Origin: Anthoceros angustus
Lineage: Eukaryota; Streptophyta; Anthocerotopsida; Anthocerotales; Anthocerotaceae
DNA length: 64,000 nucleotides
Reading direction: 5' to 3'
Assembly (NCBI GenBank): GCA_010909165.1
Contig: VJWM01000192.1
Span: forward strand, 310,001-374,000
Positions 33,952-44,435 of the stretch are shown piece after piece (positions within the stretch are counted from its first letter, which is position 1; every line of letters starts with the position of its first letter). Under the pieces are notes generated by a model. It was not told the DNA's origin. It saw nothing but the letters and a program-made list of their open reading frames with translations, and did no database searches. The translations under genes were made by a program, and so were the position numbers.

Positions 33952-36199
33952 TTAAAGACCCATTTTGCGAGAACAGCGATGTGTGATATTCGCTATAACA
34001 AATCCAGCAAAGACCTGTATAATTGCATGACCATATGTAACCAAATCAGACGTGTCCAGAAGGAAGTGCTTGTGAAAAGGAAATGCCCCAGCCACAACAA
34101 ACAGACCTGTATTGAACCCAGAACATAAATAGCTGAATAATGCCGACCATGCACAGCAACGTCCGCAAGCATGGCCAACGGGATTGTCAAGGACATGCCA
34201 AGAGTGGCAACAAGAGGAGTTGTCCAGACCACAGACAAAGCCCTGTCCAGAGCAACAAGCGAGGTGAAGAAAAGCAAGACAGTAAATACATGGAGCTTGA
34301 AAATGGTTCAAACTTTAGCACAAGCAAATTTTGTTAACCCACTTACGATGTGCATACCAGAAATAATCAGATACTACACTTCCAAGAAACCCATTGGCAA
34401 GTAAAACTTCATCAAGCTTCCAAGTGGTGGGAATGCTGAAAGTAGGTTCCAAGCCCAACATATGTAGAGGCCAAACTGTAAGAGAACCGTTCATGAGTCA
34501 GTCTGATCTGTAACCCCGTGAACAGTAAGCGCACAACAAGTCAACTTCATGATAGACAAGCACACGGGAGCATCAATCACAACCTTCAGAAAAATCACTA
34601 GTCATCAATTCAAGCTTTCATTGATTGTCCTCACCTAGCCACCAAAGACCACAGAGAGTGAAGAGGCCTATGTAGCCAAAGACTTTTTGCATATCAACAT
34701 TGCCACCTTCCTCACCAGCATGCTTCTTCAGCAGAACTGAAATGGACACCCATGTACACACACAGATTGCTCACATGAGTACAAAAACAATGCCAACAAA
34801 ATCCGGCTGTGTCATGTCCACCATAAGAAAAGTATGCATTATGTTTTATGGAGCCTGCATTTTATTTGCCAAATGTCATCTACAGTACAAGACATAGGAC
34901 AAACCTGTGAATATGCCATAGGATGCAGCTGAGAGAAGACCCAGTGCATCACCCAAGAGGGAGTGCCCAGCACTGCAATCATAAAGACAATCACTTAGCC
35001 TCTCTGCGAGCTTGCCTCTGATGGAGAATTGAGAAACCTGAAAATCATAGAACTGATTCCCTCAAGAGCAAGCAGCAGTCTATTATCACAAGGCACCCCT
35101 GTTCAAAGTTAGATGAAGAGCTGCTTGCTAGCCATGGACCATTACCAGCCCCATGACAAGCTCAGTCTAAAAGCCATCCACATCAAACCATGACGATTTC
35201 CGAGGGGAATGACAGGGAAAACATACTCCTCAAGAGTGACTTGGGAATCGTCTGCTGCCCACGTCTTGCCGAGGGTTGTCATGGCAACCCCTGTAATGCT
35301 CACGAGCACTGCTATTGCCTTAACTATGTCAAATGAATCTTGACCTAGTATGATTGAAAACATAAGTGTGAAAAGGCCCGCAGTTGAAGATAAAATAGTT
35401 GTGCTTGCAACACTTGTGTAAGCCAGAGCTGCATTGGACAGATACTGCAAAACCAAGAGAAACGGCGTTGCGTTCTGTTAGGCAACTTGTCCAGGAGATC
35501 GTAGTCCAGCCCTCGGGATGCCAAAAGAATTGTTCTTTGGAAGGGAAAAAGGAAAAGGAAAGTCAAACATTTGGCAAAGGCAGAAAGAGCAGAATGGTAC
35601 CTCTGTAAAAAACCAAAGTGGTGCAATGCAAAAGCTCATCCGCATGAGCTCCCAAGGCGTGAATTGCACTGGAGCTCGTCGGCGGAACTCTTCTGCATTC
35701 TTCACTACCAGTGCACGACCCTCTTCTTCATCATCCATCTCAAACGTGCTGTCCGTGATCATGACAAAAGGCTGCGAGTCGTCACCCTGCAACCTCAGCA
35801 GTCCATTGGCCTTAACTGGCGAGTCTGGCAAATCTTCGAGGCCTATACTACTGTCCCGCCTTTGGATAGCGGTGTTCTTCCGAAGACAGCCGGAAATTCG
35901 ATCCTTCAAGAGGGCCAGAGGTAGATAAACAACCAGCAGAGAAGCTCCTAAGTAGGTGAGGGCAAAAGGGTGTCTGTATTTGTCGAAAATGCTCTGCAAA
36001 TCATCCAAGAGCAAGGCACGGCAACGCAAGGTCAGTAACAAGCCCGGAGGAGGCACCGGAGTCGGAGAGCATAAAAGATCTGCCCAGCGCATCGATGGGA
36101 GGTGATACCATATGATACCTGGGTGACCTCCGCGGATGTGACCCAGATGAGAACAACGCTGCCAATGAGCATGAGACCGGCCTTATACCGCCACCCCAT
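33952..36199 (-). CDS. SLC35F5-like: SLC35F5-type drug/metabolite transporter, 392 aa, 8 exons
   Basis: A multi-pass membrane protein of the EamA/DMT superfamily, plant branch of SLC35F5; the substrate is not established. Minus-strand exons are 36199-36119, 35993-35601, 35444-35227, 34972-34905, 34736-34635, 34475-34358, 34242-34107 and 34014-33952. All phases join and total 393 codons with the stop. Exon 1 is MGWRYKAGLMLIGSVVLIWV followed by TSAEVTQ, the family N-terminus. Exon 2 continues SIFDKYRHPFALTYLGASLL and holds a long Asp/Glu-rich loop between helices 2 and 3. Later landmarks are ASTTILSSTAGLFTLMFS, GLLSAASYGIF, GYIGLFTLCGLWWL and VVWTTPLVATLGMSLTIPLA. Ten hydrophobic segments are expected. 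Start chosen because exon 1 begins at the conserved MGW. Divergent from the MAPR gene with about 620 bp between starts. Appears intact. Confidence 0.92.
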
Positions 36200-36819
36200 G
36201 GCGCTTGTGGCTGCCCCTCAGGATGGAGCAAGCCAGGCAGCGATGCAATTAATACAGCGCAGCGTAGCTAGTCGATCGGCATGGCCGATGTCGAGGACCT
36301 GATCAGAGCCGATCGCCGAGGTTAGGTCACAAGAGAGCGTGCGCAATGTCGGAGCTCATGACCAGTTTCATCCTTCGCCTTCGCTTTCAATGCTTGTAGT
36401 GCCAACGAGGAGCACATGGGTGTGGAGCCTGAGGTGTAGACTACTAGACCAGGCTCCTAATATAAGAGTGGGAGCCAACCAGCGGGCCCCGCGGCTACCG
36501 GACTTATAAGCCTGCCCGGGACATGATGAGTTTGGCTCTTGTGACGCTACTCTCGTCTGCTCTGCTCTGCTCTGCCCTGCTGCCCCGTCCGCTCTGCCCC
36601 GTCCGCTCTGCTGCCTGCGAGCTCACGGAGAGACAAAAGGCGTGCTCTGCTGCTGCGGCCTCCTTGCAGGTAAGGTAGGCAAACGAAAAAAAAAATCATT
36701 CACGTCTCCTATTTCTTTACTCGTATGCTAGTCTAGTGCTTAGGCAGCCTTGATTTCAAGTCAGACTTTCTATCTAGTGTCTAGTGTCTATCCGCGTTCA
36801 CCTGTGGAGGGTGGTAGGT
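36200..36819. promoter_or_regulatory. Bidirectional promoter region between transporter and MAPR gene
   Basis: The two start codons face away from each other across 620 bp. TATA-like candidates for the plus gene are aatataagag near 36459 and acttataagcc near 36500. At 36555-36640 a pyrimidine-rich run of ctctgctctg and ccccgtccgctctg repeats is probably 5' UTR. A donor-like caggtaagg at 36667-36675 may start a 5'-UTR intron of the MAPR gene. Confidence 0.45.
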
Positions 36820-37128
36820 ATGGCTGGTTCAATGGATGCCTCTGAGCTGAGCAAGTACGATGGAAGCGACCCCAGCCTGCCCATCTATGTATCCGTCAAG
36901 GGCCGCATCTTCGACGTGTCCACTGGCCGCAACTTCTACGGGCCGGGAGGCTCCTACGCTGTGTTCGCCGGCAGAGATGCCAGCAGAGCGCTGGGCAAGA
37001 TGTCCGTCAAGGAGGAAGATGTGAGCGCCGACATCCAGGATCTCACGGACAAGGAGTTGACAGTGCTGGACGACTGGGAGAAGAAGTTCGAGGCCAAGTA
37101 CCCGGTAGTCGGATCCCTTGCTGCATAG
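36820..37128 (+). CDS. MSBP-like: MAPR family cytochrome b5-like steroid/heme-binding protein, 102 aa
   Basis: A short, soluble member of the membrane-associated progesterone receptor (cytochrome b5-like heme/steroid-binding) family, like the roughly 100-aa plant steroid-binding proteins without a membrane anchor. The family signature is complete: ELSKYDGSDPSLPIYVSVKG, RIFDVSTGRNFYGPGGSYAVFAGRDASRAL, then DLTDKELTVLDDWEKKFEAK. The Tyr residues in the YGPGG..Y segment are those associated with heme binding in the family. Start at 36820 (ATGGCTGG); the second Met at 36832 would remove four residues. Single coding exon, perhaps preceded by a 5'-UTR intron. No transmembrane helix, so probably cytosolic. 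Confidence 0.92.
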   Translation: MAGSMDASELSKYDGSDPSLPIYVSVKGRIFDVSTGRNFYGPGGSYAVFAGRDASRALGKMSVKEEDVSADIQDLTDKELTVLDDWEKKFEAKYPVVGSLAA

Positions 37129-37273
37129 ACTGAGGAGGTAGTCCGTAGCGATACCTTTTGAGGGAGTCGACAGCAAGCAGTCCACTTGTTCCGAGTTCAG
37201 GACTCTCAATCTTGAGCCACAATGCAAATTTATGATTGGGTACCCACAGGCAGGGAAGTATCTCACTCTTTGC

Positions 37274-37412
37274 TGCTGACTACATAACACCTACACATAC
37301 AGACTGACTACATAACACCTCCAGACTGACTACATAACACCTGCAGACTGACTACATGCTTGCAGTGAAGTGTCATCATTCTAGCTACTGACTACATGAC
37401 TGCAGTGAAGTG
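37274..37412. repeat. Short tandem repeat of ctgactacataacacct
   Basis: Five spaced copies of ctgactacat, three of them as ctgactacataacacct, at intervals of about 20-40 bases. They lie between the convergent MAPR and HIT genes and run into the candidate last HIT exon, so the tail of that model is suspect. Confidence 0.75.
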
Positions 37413-38497
37413 AGATATCTTGACGCAGTTGCCGCCACCGTCGCCGCTGCCGGATGATGGGACGATGGAATGGGCTCGTAAAAATCTTTCCTTTTGGAGA
37501 CAAGATAGATAAATGCCGTGAATTTTTGATGCAGGAGATGTCAAACAAGGGAAACCAAGATGCCCAGGCTAGGCAGTGGCAGGATGCAACTGCTGCAAGA
37601 CGCGTTCCGCTCGGACATACGCGCCCAACCCTCCTAGTGACATGTACTTGAATGCCCGCCACCTGATTTGGCCAGAGGTCGCTTCAGCGCACGCACAGCT
37701 CATCCATCCATGCATGACTCAAAGAAAGCCCACAATTGAGCCCCAGTCCCCAGCCCGAGAGGGACAAATCTTACCAGGAACGGTACGGCAAAGCGATGCA
37801 ATGCAGATGCAGGTGGTCGACGCTGTTGAACGGGGGCCTGTGGAATCCGAACCTTGCAGTGGCAACACACTTGACCTCAAACAGGACGGGACCGGACCGG
37901 ACCGGACCGGACCGGCCGTGCTCATGAGCAGCTGGAGTAGAAGCCATAGAGATGCCTACCTGTAGCTGCTCGCTTGTGGTGCATCCTTGTGCAAAAGGGA
38001 CTGCCCGAGCTTGAGCATACTAGTCACTGCGCGGCATAGGGATGACTGTTGGAAATACAAGAATCCCTGGCAGCGTGAGACGCAGAGCGAGGCAAGTGAT
38101 GAGCTTACCAAGAGCATGATCGCTTTCACCAGGTTCCAGAGCTGCAACGTTGCGCACGTGACGAACCGGAATGACCAAGTAGTGCCTGCGAGGGCACGAC
38201 CACGGCACTTTGAGCTGTAGTGCAGCAAGAGCGAGAGCAGCAGCAAGAGGAGAGGAGAGAGCAACCTCACTTGAGCGCCGCGGGATCTCTATCTTCAAAG
38301 GCCACAATTTGGGAATCCTGGACAAGGCAAGAGAGCAGTGACATCTTACTTCTGCACTTGCACATCAGAGCAAGAGAAGGAGGCTAGCCTAGCCTAACCT
38401 AGCCTAGGATGCATCCTCAGAGGCAAACCTGGAAGAGCACAGCCGGCGTGCGGCTGGCCACCAATCCTTGCACAATTGCACAAAAGGGGCAGCCCAT
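37385..38497 (-). CDS. HINT4-like: HIT-family nucleotide hydrolase, HINT4-like, 5 firm exons plus an uncertain last exon
   Basis: HIT proteins hydrolyse nucleoside phosphoramidates and related adenylates. Exons on the minus strand are 38497-38429 (MGCPFCAIVQGL..LFQ), 38317-38271 (DSQIVAFEDRDPAAL), 38185-38109 (KHYLVIPVRHVRNVAALEPG), 38026-37960 (VTSMLKLGQSLLHKDAPQ) and 37852-37775 (RFGFHRPPFNSVDHLHLHC). All junctions are GT-AG and in phase. The catalytic HIT triad is DHLHLHC with His100, His102 and His104, and the CxxC near the N-terminus is typical of the HINT3/HINT4 branch. A last exon 37490-37385 keeps phase and would give 147 aa, but its sequence (WKDFYEPIPSSHHP) does not clearly resemble family C-termini and ends inside a tandem repeat. 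It is divergent from the small membrane-protein gene. Confidence 0.8.
37891..37915. repeat. (ACCGG)5 microsatellite in a HIT intron
   Basis: Five perfect copies of accgg, within the intron between HIT exons 4 and 5 (37853-37959). A length-variable locus is likely. Confidence 0.9.
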
Positions 38498-38800
38498 CGG
38501 AATGGAATTGGTTGTCTGAGTCCAAATTGGCCAGCCCTTGGTTGGCCCCGGGTCGGGCCGGGCCAGCGGCGAGGGCTTGGGCAACCGCCACGGTTTATCA
38601 ATTTCCTCTTCCCCTGCTTCCACCTAACACGGAGGCGCGAGCAGCGACCTCGGTATAACTAACTACTCAGGTACCCCATCAATTGCCTTGCTTTGGAAAC
38701 TGGGCAGCCCTATCTTTCAACTCTGAGCGTACGTACCTTGCCTTCCTTGCCGTGCCATCTTACGCGCGGGCCTGCCCTGCCCGTCTTGTGGGCCATAGCC
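38498..38800. promoter_or_regulatory. Bidirectional promoter between HIT and small membrane-protein genes
   Basis: About 300 bp separates the two divergent start codons. The region is GC-rich near 38540-38600 (ggccccgggtcgggccgggcc) and has no clear TATA box. Longer frames here on the minus strand are upstream extensions of HIT exon 1 and are not needed. Confidence 0.4.
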
Positions 38801-39172
38801 ATGCGCAGGAAGCAGCAGCCACCGCCATCGCTGCTCACCAGGGTGGTGGATGCCGTGTTTCGCCTAGTCCGCCTTGCCGAATTTGAGATTCTCTTCTGTC
38901 TGTTCTTCCTCACTATCTATCTGCTCTTCAAGGACCTTGTGAGTGGCTCTCTGCCCCGCTATTCTCGGATTTGCCCTTGTACCATTGCCATGCCCATGCC
39001 AGAAGCTCGCTCTACTCTTCGTTCGTCGCCCCGGTGCTTCTTCACTTGCTAAGCAGGGTCTTTTGGGGCCCGATCTCTCTGACACATTATTCACCTTGTC
39101 TCGCAGACATCGCGTCCAGAGTATAACCAGATCCTTTCTAGGACAGAGGGACCCATTCGTTTTCCAAACTGA
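38801..39172 (+). CDS. 67-aa single-pass membrane protein, 2 exons
   Basis: Exons 38801-38938 and 39107-39172, joined in phase at CTT|gtgagt...cgcag|ACA. The protein starts MRRKQQPPPSLLTRVVDAVF and has a hydrophobic helix EILFCLFFLTIYLLF, then KDLTSRPEYNQILSRTEGP and FPN at the C-terminus. Basic N-terminus, one helix and a polar tail suggest a small membrane protein of an organelle or the ER. I do not recognise the family with certainty. Its TGA stop (39170-39172) is only 4 nt before the CFAP20 start, in the same exon, so both would lie on one transcript unless CFAP20 has a promoter inside the 168-bp intron. Start has G at -3. Confidence 0.6.
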
Positions 39173-39176
39173 CAGG

Positions 39177-40717
39177 ATGTTTAAGAACACATTCCAGTCA
39201 GGTTTTCTGTCCATCCTGTACAGTATCGGGTAAGTGATGAACTTTTTGTTGCTTGTCAAACTGTGTGTCAGGGTCTTCCCTTCCCGCCTGCTCTTAACAT
39301 ATGTGTTGGTTGTGACAGGAGCAAGCCTCTGCAAATATGGGACAAGGAAGGTATGTAAGCTCCTCAAGCTTCTGCTCATGCCCTTTCAGATTCACACAAC
39401 ATCTTCTTGCCATGTGCATGTGTATATTGAGCACGATGCCGCTGCACCACTGGACAACGTGTATTGATGGAGAGGGTTGCTAGCCTCAGTCAGGGTTGTG
39501 AGGAAATACTGAAACTGGCCTGCGTCTTGCAGTTGTCAATGGTCATATAAAGAGGATAACCGACGAGGACATCCAGTCAAGTGTGCTAGAGATAATGGGT
39601 ACGAACGTCAGCACTAACTTCATCACCACCCCTGCAAATCCTTCTGCGACGCTTGCCATAAGGTTACCATTTCTGGTGATGATCATCAAGAATCTCAAGA
39701 AGTACTTCACTTTCGAAGTTCAGGTGCTTGATGACAAGAATGTCCGAAGACGTTTCCGAGCTTCAAATTATCAGGTTTGATTTTTTGCCACTATCTTCAT
39801 GCTGGCGATCCCTTAGATGCCCCACATTCCTGGCGTGAAGTACCAAAATTGCTTGGGACTGTGTCTTCAGCCCATTATTATGGGTGTAGCGGTCTTGTGC
39901 AGAGCGGGGGTCAACTTGCATATTAGTCCACATGTTGCAAGCTTTCTGTACAGAAAACTTGGCTCTCTCTCCGTTTCAATGAGTTGGAAGTGATCCTGTG
40001 ACCTTGGAATGGCTAACAGGACCCACCTGGATCAAGAGTACTGGTTAAGCTCTTGAACCTTCCTCGTCTGTTCTGAATGTCTTAAAGCTGCACCCTTCAA
40101 ATGCTGGATGTGAAGTGGCTGTAAGAGTCACTTGTCCCGGTATTGACTCTGCTCAAAACGGTCAGTTTTTTCACGGGTCTTACATGCATTAGGACAACCC
40201 GATGAAGGAAAACTATATGACGCCCGGTCTTGGGTGCTAGCGGGGCATCTAGGGACATGTGATTATTCAAGTGTTTAACTGGCTCGTTTCTATGGAGCTC
40301 GAGTGTCTCACAAGGAGTTGTTTGTTATTTCTTGATTGACAGTCAACAACACGTGTGAAGCCTTTCATTTGCACAATGCCGATGAGACTGGATGAAGGTT
40401 GGAACCAGATTCAGTTCAATCTTTCTGACTTCACAAGGCGCGCCTATGGCACAAACTATGTGGAAACTCTACGAGTTCAAGTTCACGCCAACTGCCGCAT
40501 CCGAAGAATTTACTTCTCCGACAGACTTTACTCAGAAGAGGAGCTTCCTCCAGAATTTAAGCTCTTTTTGCCAATTCAGGTATGAGTACAGGTGTGGAGA
40601 GGGGCTGCAAGTAGTTCATCTGTTTGTGTTTGGGCATGTCCGTTTCAGCACAAGGTTTATGATGTTCAGCTGCCCCGTGACCCTTTTCCACCCTTGTGCT
40701 TTCTGCAGAAAACGTGA
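39177..40717 (+). CDS. CFAP20: Cilia- and flagella-associated protein 20, 190 aa, 5 exons
   Basis: CFAP20 (BUG22/GTL3/FAP20) is an inner-junction protein of axonemal doublet microtubules and also occurs in lineages without cilia. Exons are 39177-39229, 39319-39350, 39533-39774, 40343-40579 and 40709-40717, all in phase and GT-AG. The protein starts [20 protein letters not shown] and continues [84 protein letters not shown] and [20 protein letters not shown]. It ends [10 protein letters not shown] with a three-codon last exon including the stop. Length equals typical family size (about 190-193). Highly conserved and intact. Its ATG has A at -3, good context for initiation. Confidence 0.95.
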
Positions 40718-41685
40718 TGGGTAACGGATCTTCTATGTAGAATATTTCAGGGCCAGTTGTACGCCTGATGTTTGAGTAGGTAGTTGAGACACATGACTAT
40801 CGTAATTAAACAGGTCGGAGCCCCATTGAAGACTTGTAAACTCTCAAGGACCTGTGACCTCACGTGATTGTGTTGAATTCGGTGGCAACTGCCTAGTCGA
40901 TGTAAGGTCCCATGGAAACGGATCTGGTGAAAAGGTCGAGGCACAAACATCTTTCCACATGACATTCTGACTGCTGGTCAGATATGGAGCTGAGAATTTA
41001 GCCAACACATAAGGTTTTTTTTGGTGTTCCTATGGTACAAAGGATGGACTCAGTTTCAATCTCTGAAGCACATGAACCCTCCCCCCGGTCCTCCCTTCCC
41101 TGCCCGTCTTGCCCGCCTCGCCATCCGTAACCCTCTGTTTGCGTAACTGATTGGCGGCGGCACCACACAGCTTTCGACACCTGCCAACGTTCGAATGGTT
41201 GAGTGAGGCGATCCTGCGATGTTACACGTATGTAGTCTGTGGTGCGAGAAATCTGCTCTGTTGGGAAGCTAAATGAGCGTTACCCAGTCCAGACGGGTGG
41301 CAGGTTTGCAGAAAGGAAATTTCAAGAATCAAGGAGAAGGTTTTCAAAGAAGAGAAAGGGTGCACGGCAGCACTGGGAATTCCCGGGTGGTCACCCATAA
41401 TTTTCAAATATAGTCAGATGTTGCAAAAGTGCTCATGATCCTCTATCCATTGATGTGCACATTACTGGTTTCCACATCTCCCATTTGGTTCTATGAGAAA
41501 ACAATGTCGATGAGATCTTGACGTCCATCAAGGTCGTGGCATCATCAGCGCTTCCTCGTGTCGAGGCAAGGCTACAGAGCGCTAAGGTGCGCATGCTGCA
41601 GATGTGATCTGCCTTTTAGGAAGTGCTGCAGCTGCCACTGCTAAAACTCCTGCTAAAACTCCTGCTAAAACTCACAGGAATCGCT
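40718..41685. other. Intergenic, no gene recognised
   Basis: This contains the CFAP20 3' flank and neutral-composition sequence. Short frames on both strands show no motif. A triple 12-bp repeat (tgctaaaactcc) sits at about 41639-41672 just before the element remnant. Confidence 0.4.
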
Positions 41686-41689
41686 CTCA

Positions 41690-41915
41690 CGAATGGGGGA
41701 AAGAGAATTTCCACTTCGGAAATCCCACAAGAAGTCTTGGATTTGATGGATGGAGGAATGAAGGCCCACACCAAGCAAGAACGAATGGAAGACGGATAGC
41801 ATCAAGGAGCTGAAGTGGAGGCTCTTTGCCAAGATTGTCTTGGGATTGGTAAATTATCAGCGCACCTCCTACTTCAGCACCAATTTCCTGCAATTCTTGT
41901 GGAAGATCGCTCCAC
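41690..41915 (+). pseudogene. Fragment of gag-like element family G, plus strand
   Basis: The frame reading EVLDLMDGGMKAHTKQ, then SIKELKWRLFAKIVLGLVNY aligns with AAMDMFLRPKEEVR and MFKERKWNLFAKIWLGLICA of the longer element at 45.5 kb. Only about 70 codons are left, with a frameshift between the two pieces. It is a remnant of the same family in the same orientation as the 45-48 kb copy. Confidence 0.5.
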
Positions 41916-41996
41916 TCTCCTGAGAGCGATTCCTGAGCTCTCCTCCTCCGTCCTCAGAATGATTTGACGGATCTCGGACTATCCGGCGAGGATGCA

Positions 41997-42431
41997 TCAG
42001 CATTCCTTTGCAGCAGCGGCAAGGGCTGCCTCCGATTGATGGAGGTTGATGAAATACTCCTCAATCAGCTCCAAGTTGGTGTAGGCCCATTGGTGGCCAT
42101 ACACCCATCCCAATTGGATGTTCTCCTCTTCTGCCCACTGCCTAAAACCTACCAAATCGCGGGGGTTGAGCTGCCCTGCGAAACAAGTAAATTGTGGCAT
42201 CTCGAAATCGCCACCACCCGCGGCGCGGCTCCTGCTGCTGGCTTCTTGCCTCTTCCTCCTCCTGAAGACGAGCCCTTGGTGGGCGCCACCTTCCCCTTGC
42301 CTTTCGCTGCTCGCGTCATGGCGCCTTCTCACTCCCCAAGTGTTCACAATTCCAGACACTGGCAACCTCAGGGCTTCGCTCTCAAGTGCTTCTCCTCCTC
42401 GCGACTGGCAGCAAAACCCCAGCTGAGGCAC
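41997..42431 (-). pseudogene. Fragment of gag-like element family G, minus strand
   Basis: The minus-strand frame has MPQFTCFAGQLNPRDLVGFR and EEENIQLGWVYGHQW, which match MPEFDCRPIQISPRDLDTFE and EELKMEWLYLVPG at 45.17-45.27 kb. A basic Gly/Ser-rich stretch precedes it. It faces the plus-strand fragment at 41690-41915, so two pieces of the family lie in opposite orientation within 750 bp. Confidence 0.5.
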
Positions 42432-43104
42432 AATTCAACGTTAGTCCTGGCTTGCGTTTTCAAGTTGCTGCCAATTTCTCTTGCCACTCCTTTCCCCAGG
42501 GCGCCGCCAGCAGGCCAGTCTCGGTGCTCCTCCTTGCGCCCTTGACTTCCGCAGTCGCGAGGCTATAGGCGCCCCCACTTGGTGCCTTCTGACCCTCACA
42601 GTCTCCCTATGCAGCTCGTCGCGCCTGTGTGGCTCCTCCTCACGCTCCAGAGCTCCTACCGCCTGCCTCTTTTCCTCCTTTTCTCCTTCCTTCTTGTCGC
42701 GAGGCTAGGGTTTCTAGCTTCTTCCCTTCGATTTGCGCACAGTCTTCTCTTGTTCGCAGCTTGCTCATGGCGATGGCAGCCTCCCTTCCTTCTCCTTTCT
42801 CCCCTTCACGCTCAAGCTCCATTCTTCGCGTAAAGTGAAGATGCTTCAGTTCGGAGGGAGAGTTGGCGCTGCCTAAACTGGACTTTGCCCGCCTTGGATG
42901 GTTGCCACCTGGAGGCCTCTCAACCCTAGATTGAATCTACCATCCTAAATTACCTATCCTCTTATCCTATTTCGGCTTTTAACTAATCACTTCCTAATCT
43001 AATCGCGCACCCCCTATTTAGCCTATTTATCTAATTCCCTATTGGCAGGCATATATAGTGAATATGCCCTTATTCTAAATTCGATTTCCCGCTCGAAACG
43101 TCCT

Positions 43105-43215
43105 CAGCCTACAACGGTAGTCTACCAGCTTACCGTGGTAGTCTGCCTACGCTCCTCAGCCTACCAACATAGGTTGGCAGCCTACCGCCCCTTTGGGCTA
43201 CCTACCTGCTTTGCC
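43105..43215. repeat. CTACC/GGTAG interspersed repeat cluster
   Basis: Motifs such as caacggtagtctaccagc, taccgtggtagtctgcctac and cctaccaacataggttggcagcctaccg give a string of small inverted repeats. The same motif recurs as gtaggtaggaggtaggtaggtg at 44089-44109 and in the Pro/Thr repeats of the family G coding region (gtaggaggtgtacctcctacc, 48243). Confidence 0.5.
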
Positions 43216-44359
43216 AAAAGGTCGTTTTGACCCGTTTCTTCTACCCTAAGCATCCTCTTTACCTGCCCAATGTTATCTAGCAATTCCAGCTCCAAAAGAA
43301 TCGAAAAAGCTTCGGCATGTTTCCTCCCAACCGCTTCTTACAAAAAAAAATCAGACCTGTTCTAAAACCGATTCAATTAGGCTAGTTGCCCAAACTTTTG
43401 CGTTCCACATACTCCCCTCCTTACTTGTTTGCGTCCTCGCAAACAACAGGTACCTCGGGCTGAAGGTACTTCTTAACCTTTGTGGGAGAAAAACCCCGGG
43501 GCTTCCGAGATTTCCCCTCTAGCGGCCACACTTATCCCACTGTCGTTTTGTACGTTGGGTTTCGTCCCATGAGACTTGTGTGAACGATCGGATTCTGGGG
43601 AAACAATCGCTACTTGTAGCAACACACTACCTCAGCCTTCTAAACAAACAAGGCGCCCTCTACTCTCCCCCTTACAGTAGCTACACCACTTGCACTGCTT
43701 CGAAAACTCAACAATCCTCGAGCTACAACGACACAACACAATTGCAGGTCATGCCTAAGCACCAAGAAGTCTATCACGAGCGCCCAGGGACCCCCCTGAC
43801 CCACACCGCAATTTCGTCCCTACTTCTAAGGCCAATCTTCTCCACTCAGGGAGCGCCCTCTTACTTGCAGATTTGGGATTCGTCCCTTAGGCTCTGCCTA
43901 TGGCCTTCCACTATGACCTGCACTCTAATCCTCTACTCATCTCCTCATCCTCCTCCTATCCTAACCTTAGTTCGGGCTCACTGGCCTCGGCCCGCCCTTA
44001 CGGCACAACTGCCTGGGGTCCGCCTACACGCCAGCAAGTTCTTCCTTGGGCCGGTTGCTATGTGTGGAATGAAAAAGTTTGGTCAAGTAGGTAGGAGGTA
44101 GGTAGGTGATTTCTGACATCGTAAGCAGGAGCCCATCGTAGGCAATTGGTAGATAGACCGGTAGGTTGAAATGGGACTTAGAATTTCTAGCGGGACACTA
44201 ACCTTTGGGATTCACAGACTAATCTTGACCCCCGTTTTATAGGCAAAAAGCCCTTGGGCTTTGGTAGGTTGCGGAAGAAAAATACCTTGATCCTCGGAGG
44301 ACGGGGTAGGTGACCCTTGGCCTTCAGGCAGGAAAAGTCGGGTCGACTATTTCGAGGGG

Positions 44360-44435
44360 TAAGGAACTAACTTCCTTGGCCTTCGAAAATCGCACATGCA
44401 AAAGAGGCTATATATGCAAGGGGGCGGGGAGGGTG
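44360..44435 (+). promoter_or_regulatory. Promoter-like block upstream of family G element
   Basis: Here acttccttggccttcg is followed about 30 bp later by gaggctatatatgcaagg, a strong TATA box, then a G-rich initiator region. It lies about 620 bp upstream of the first Met of the gag-like frame and resembles the blocks at 5010-5160 and 48470-48605. Confidence 0.45.

Noticed and set aside
35478-36092. Single long minus-strand ORF of 204 codons as an intronless gene
   Set aside because: It is exon 2 of the transporter read through both flanking introns; the splice-joined model matches the family from its first residue.
38394-38623. Three overlapping minus-strand ORFs upstream of the HIT gene
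   Set aside because: Only the frame containing GCPFCAIVQG is coding, and the start at 38497 explains it; the rest are shadow frames in GC-rich promoter DNA.
42118-42838. Plus-strand frames rich in Ser, Leu and Pro
   Set aside because: Pyrimidine-rich strand opposite the family G fragment and its basic leader; no motif or consistent start.
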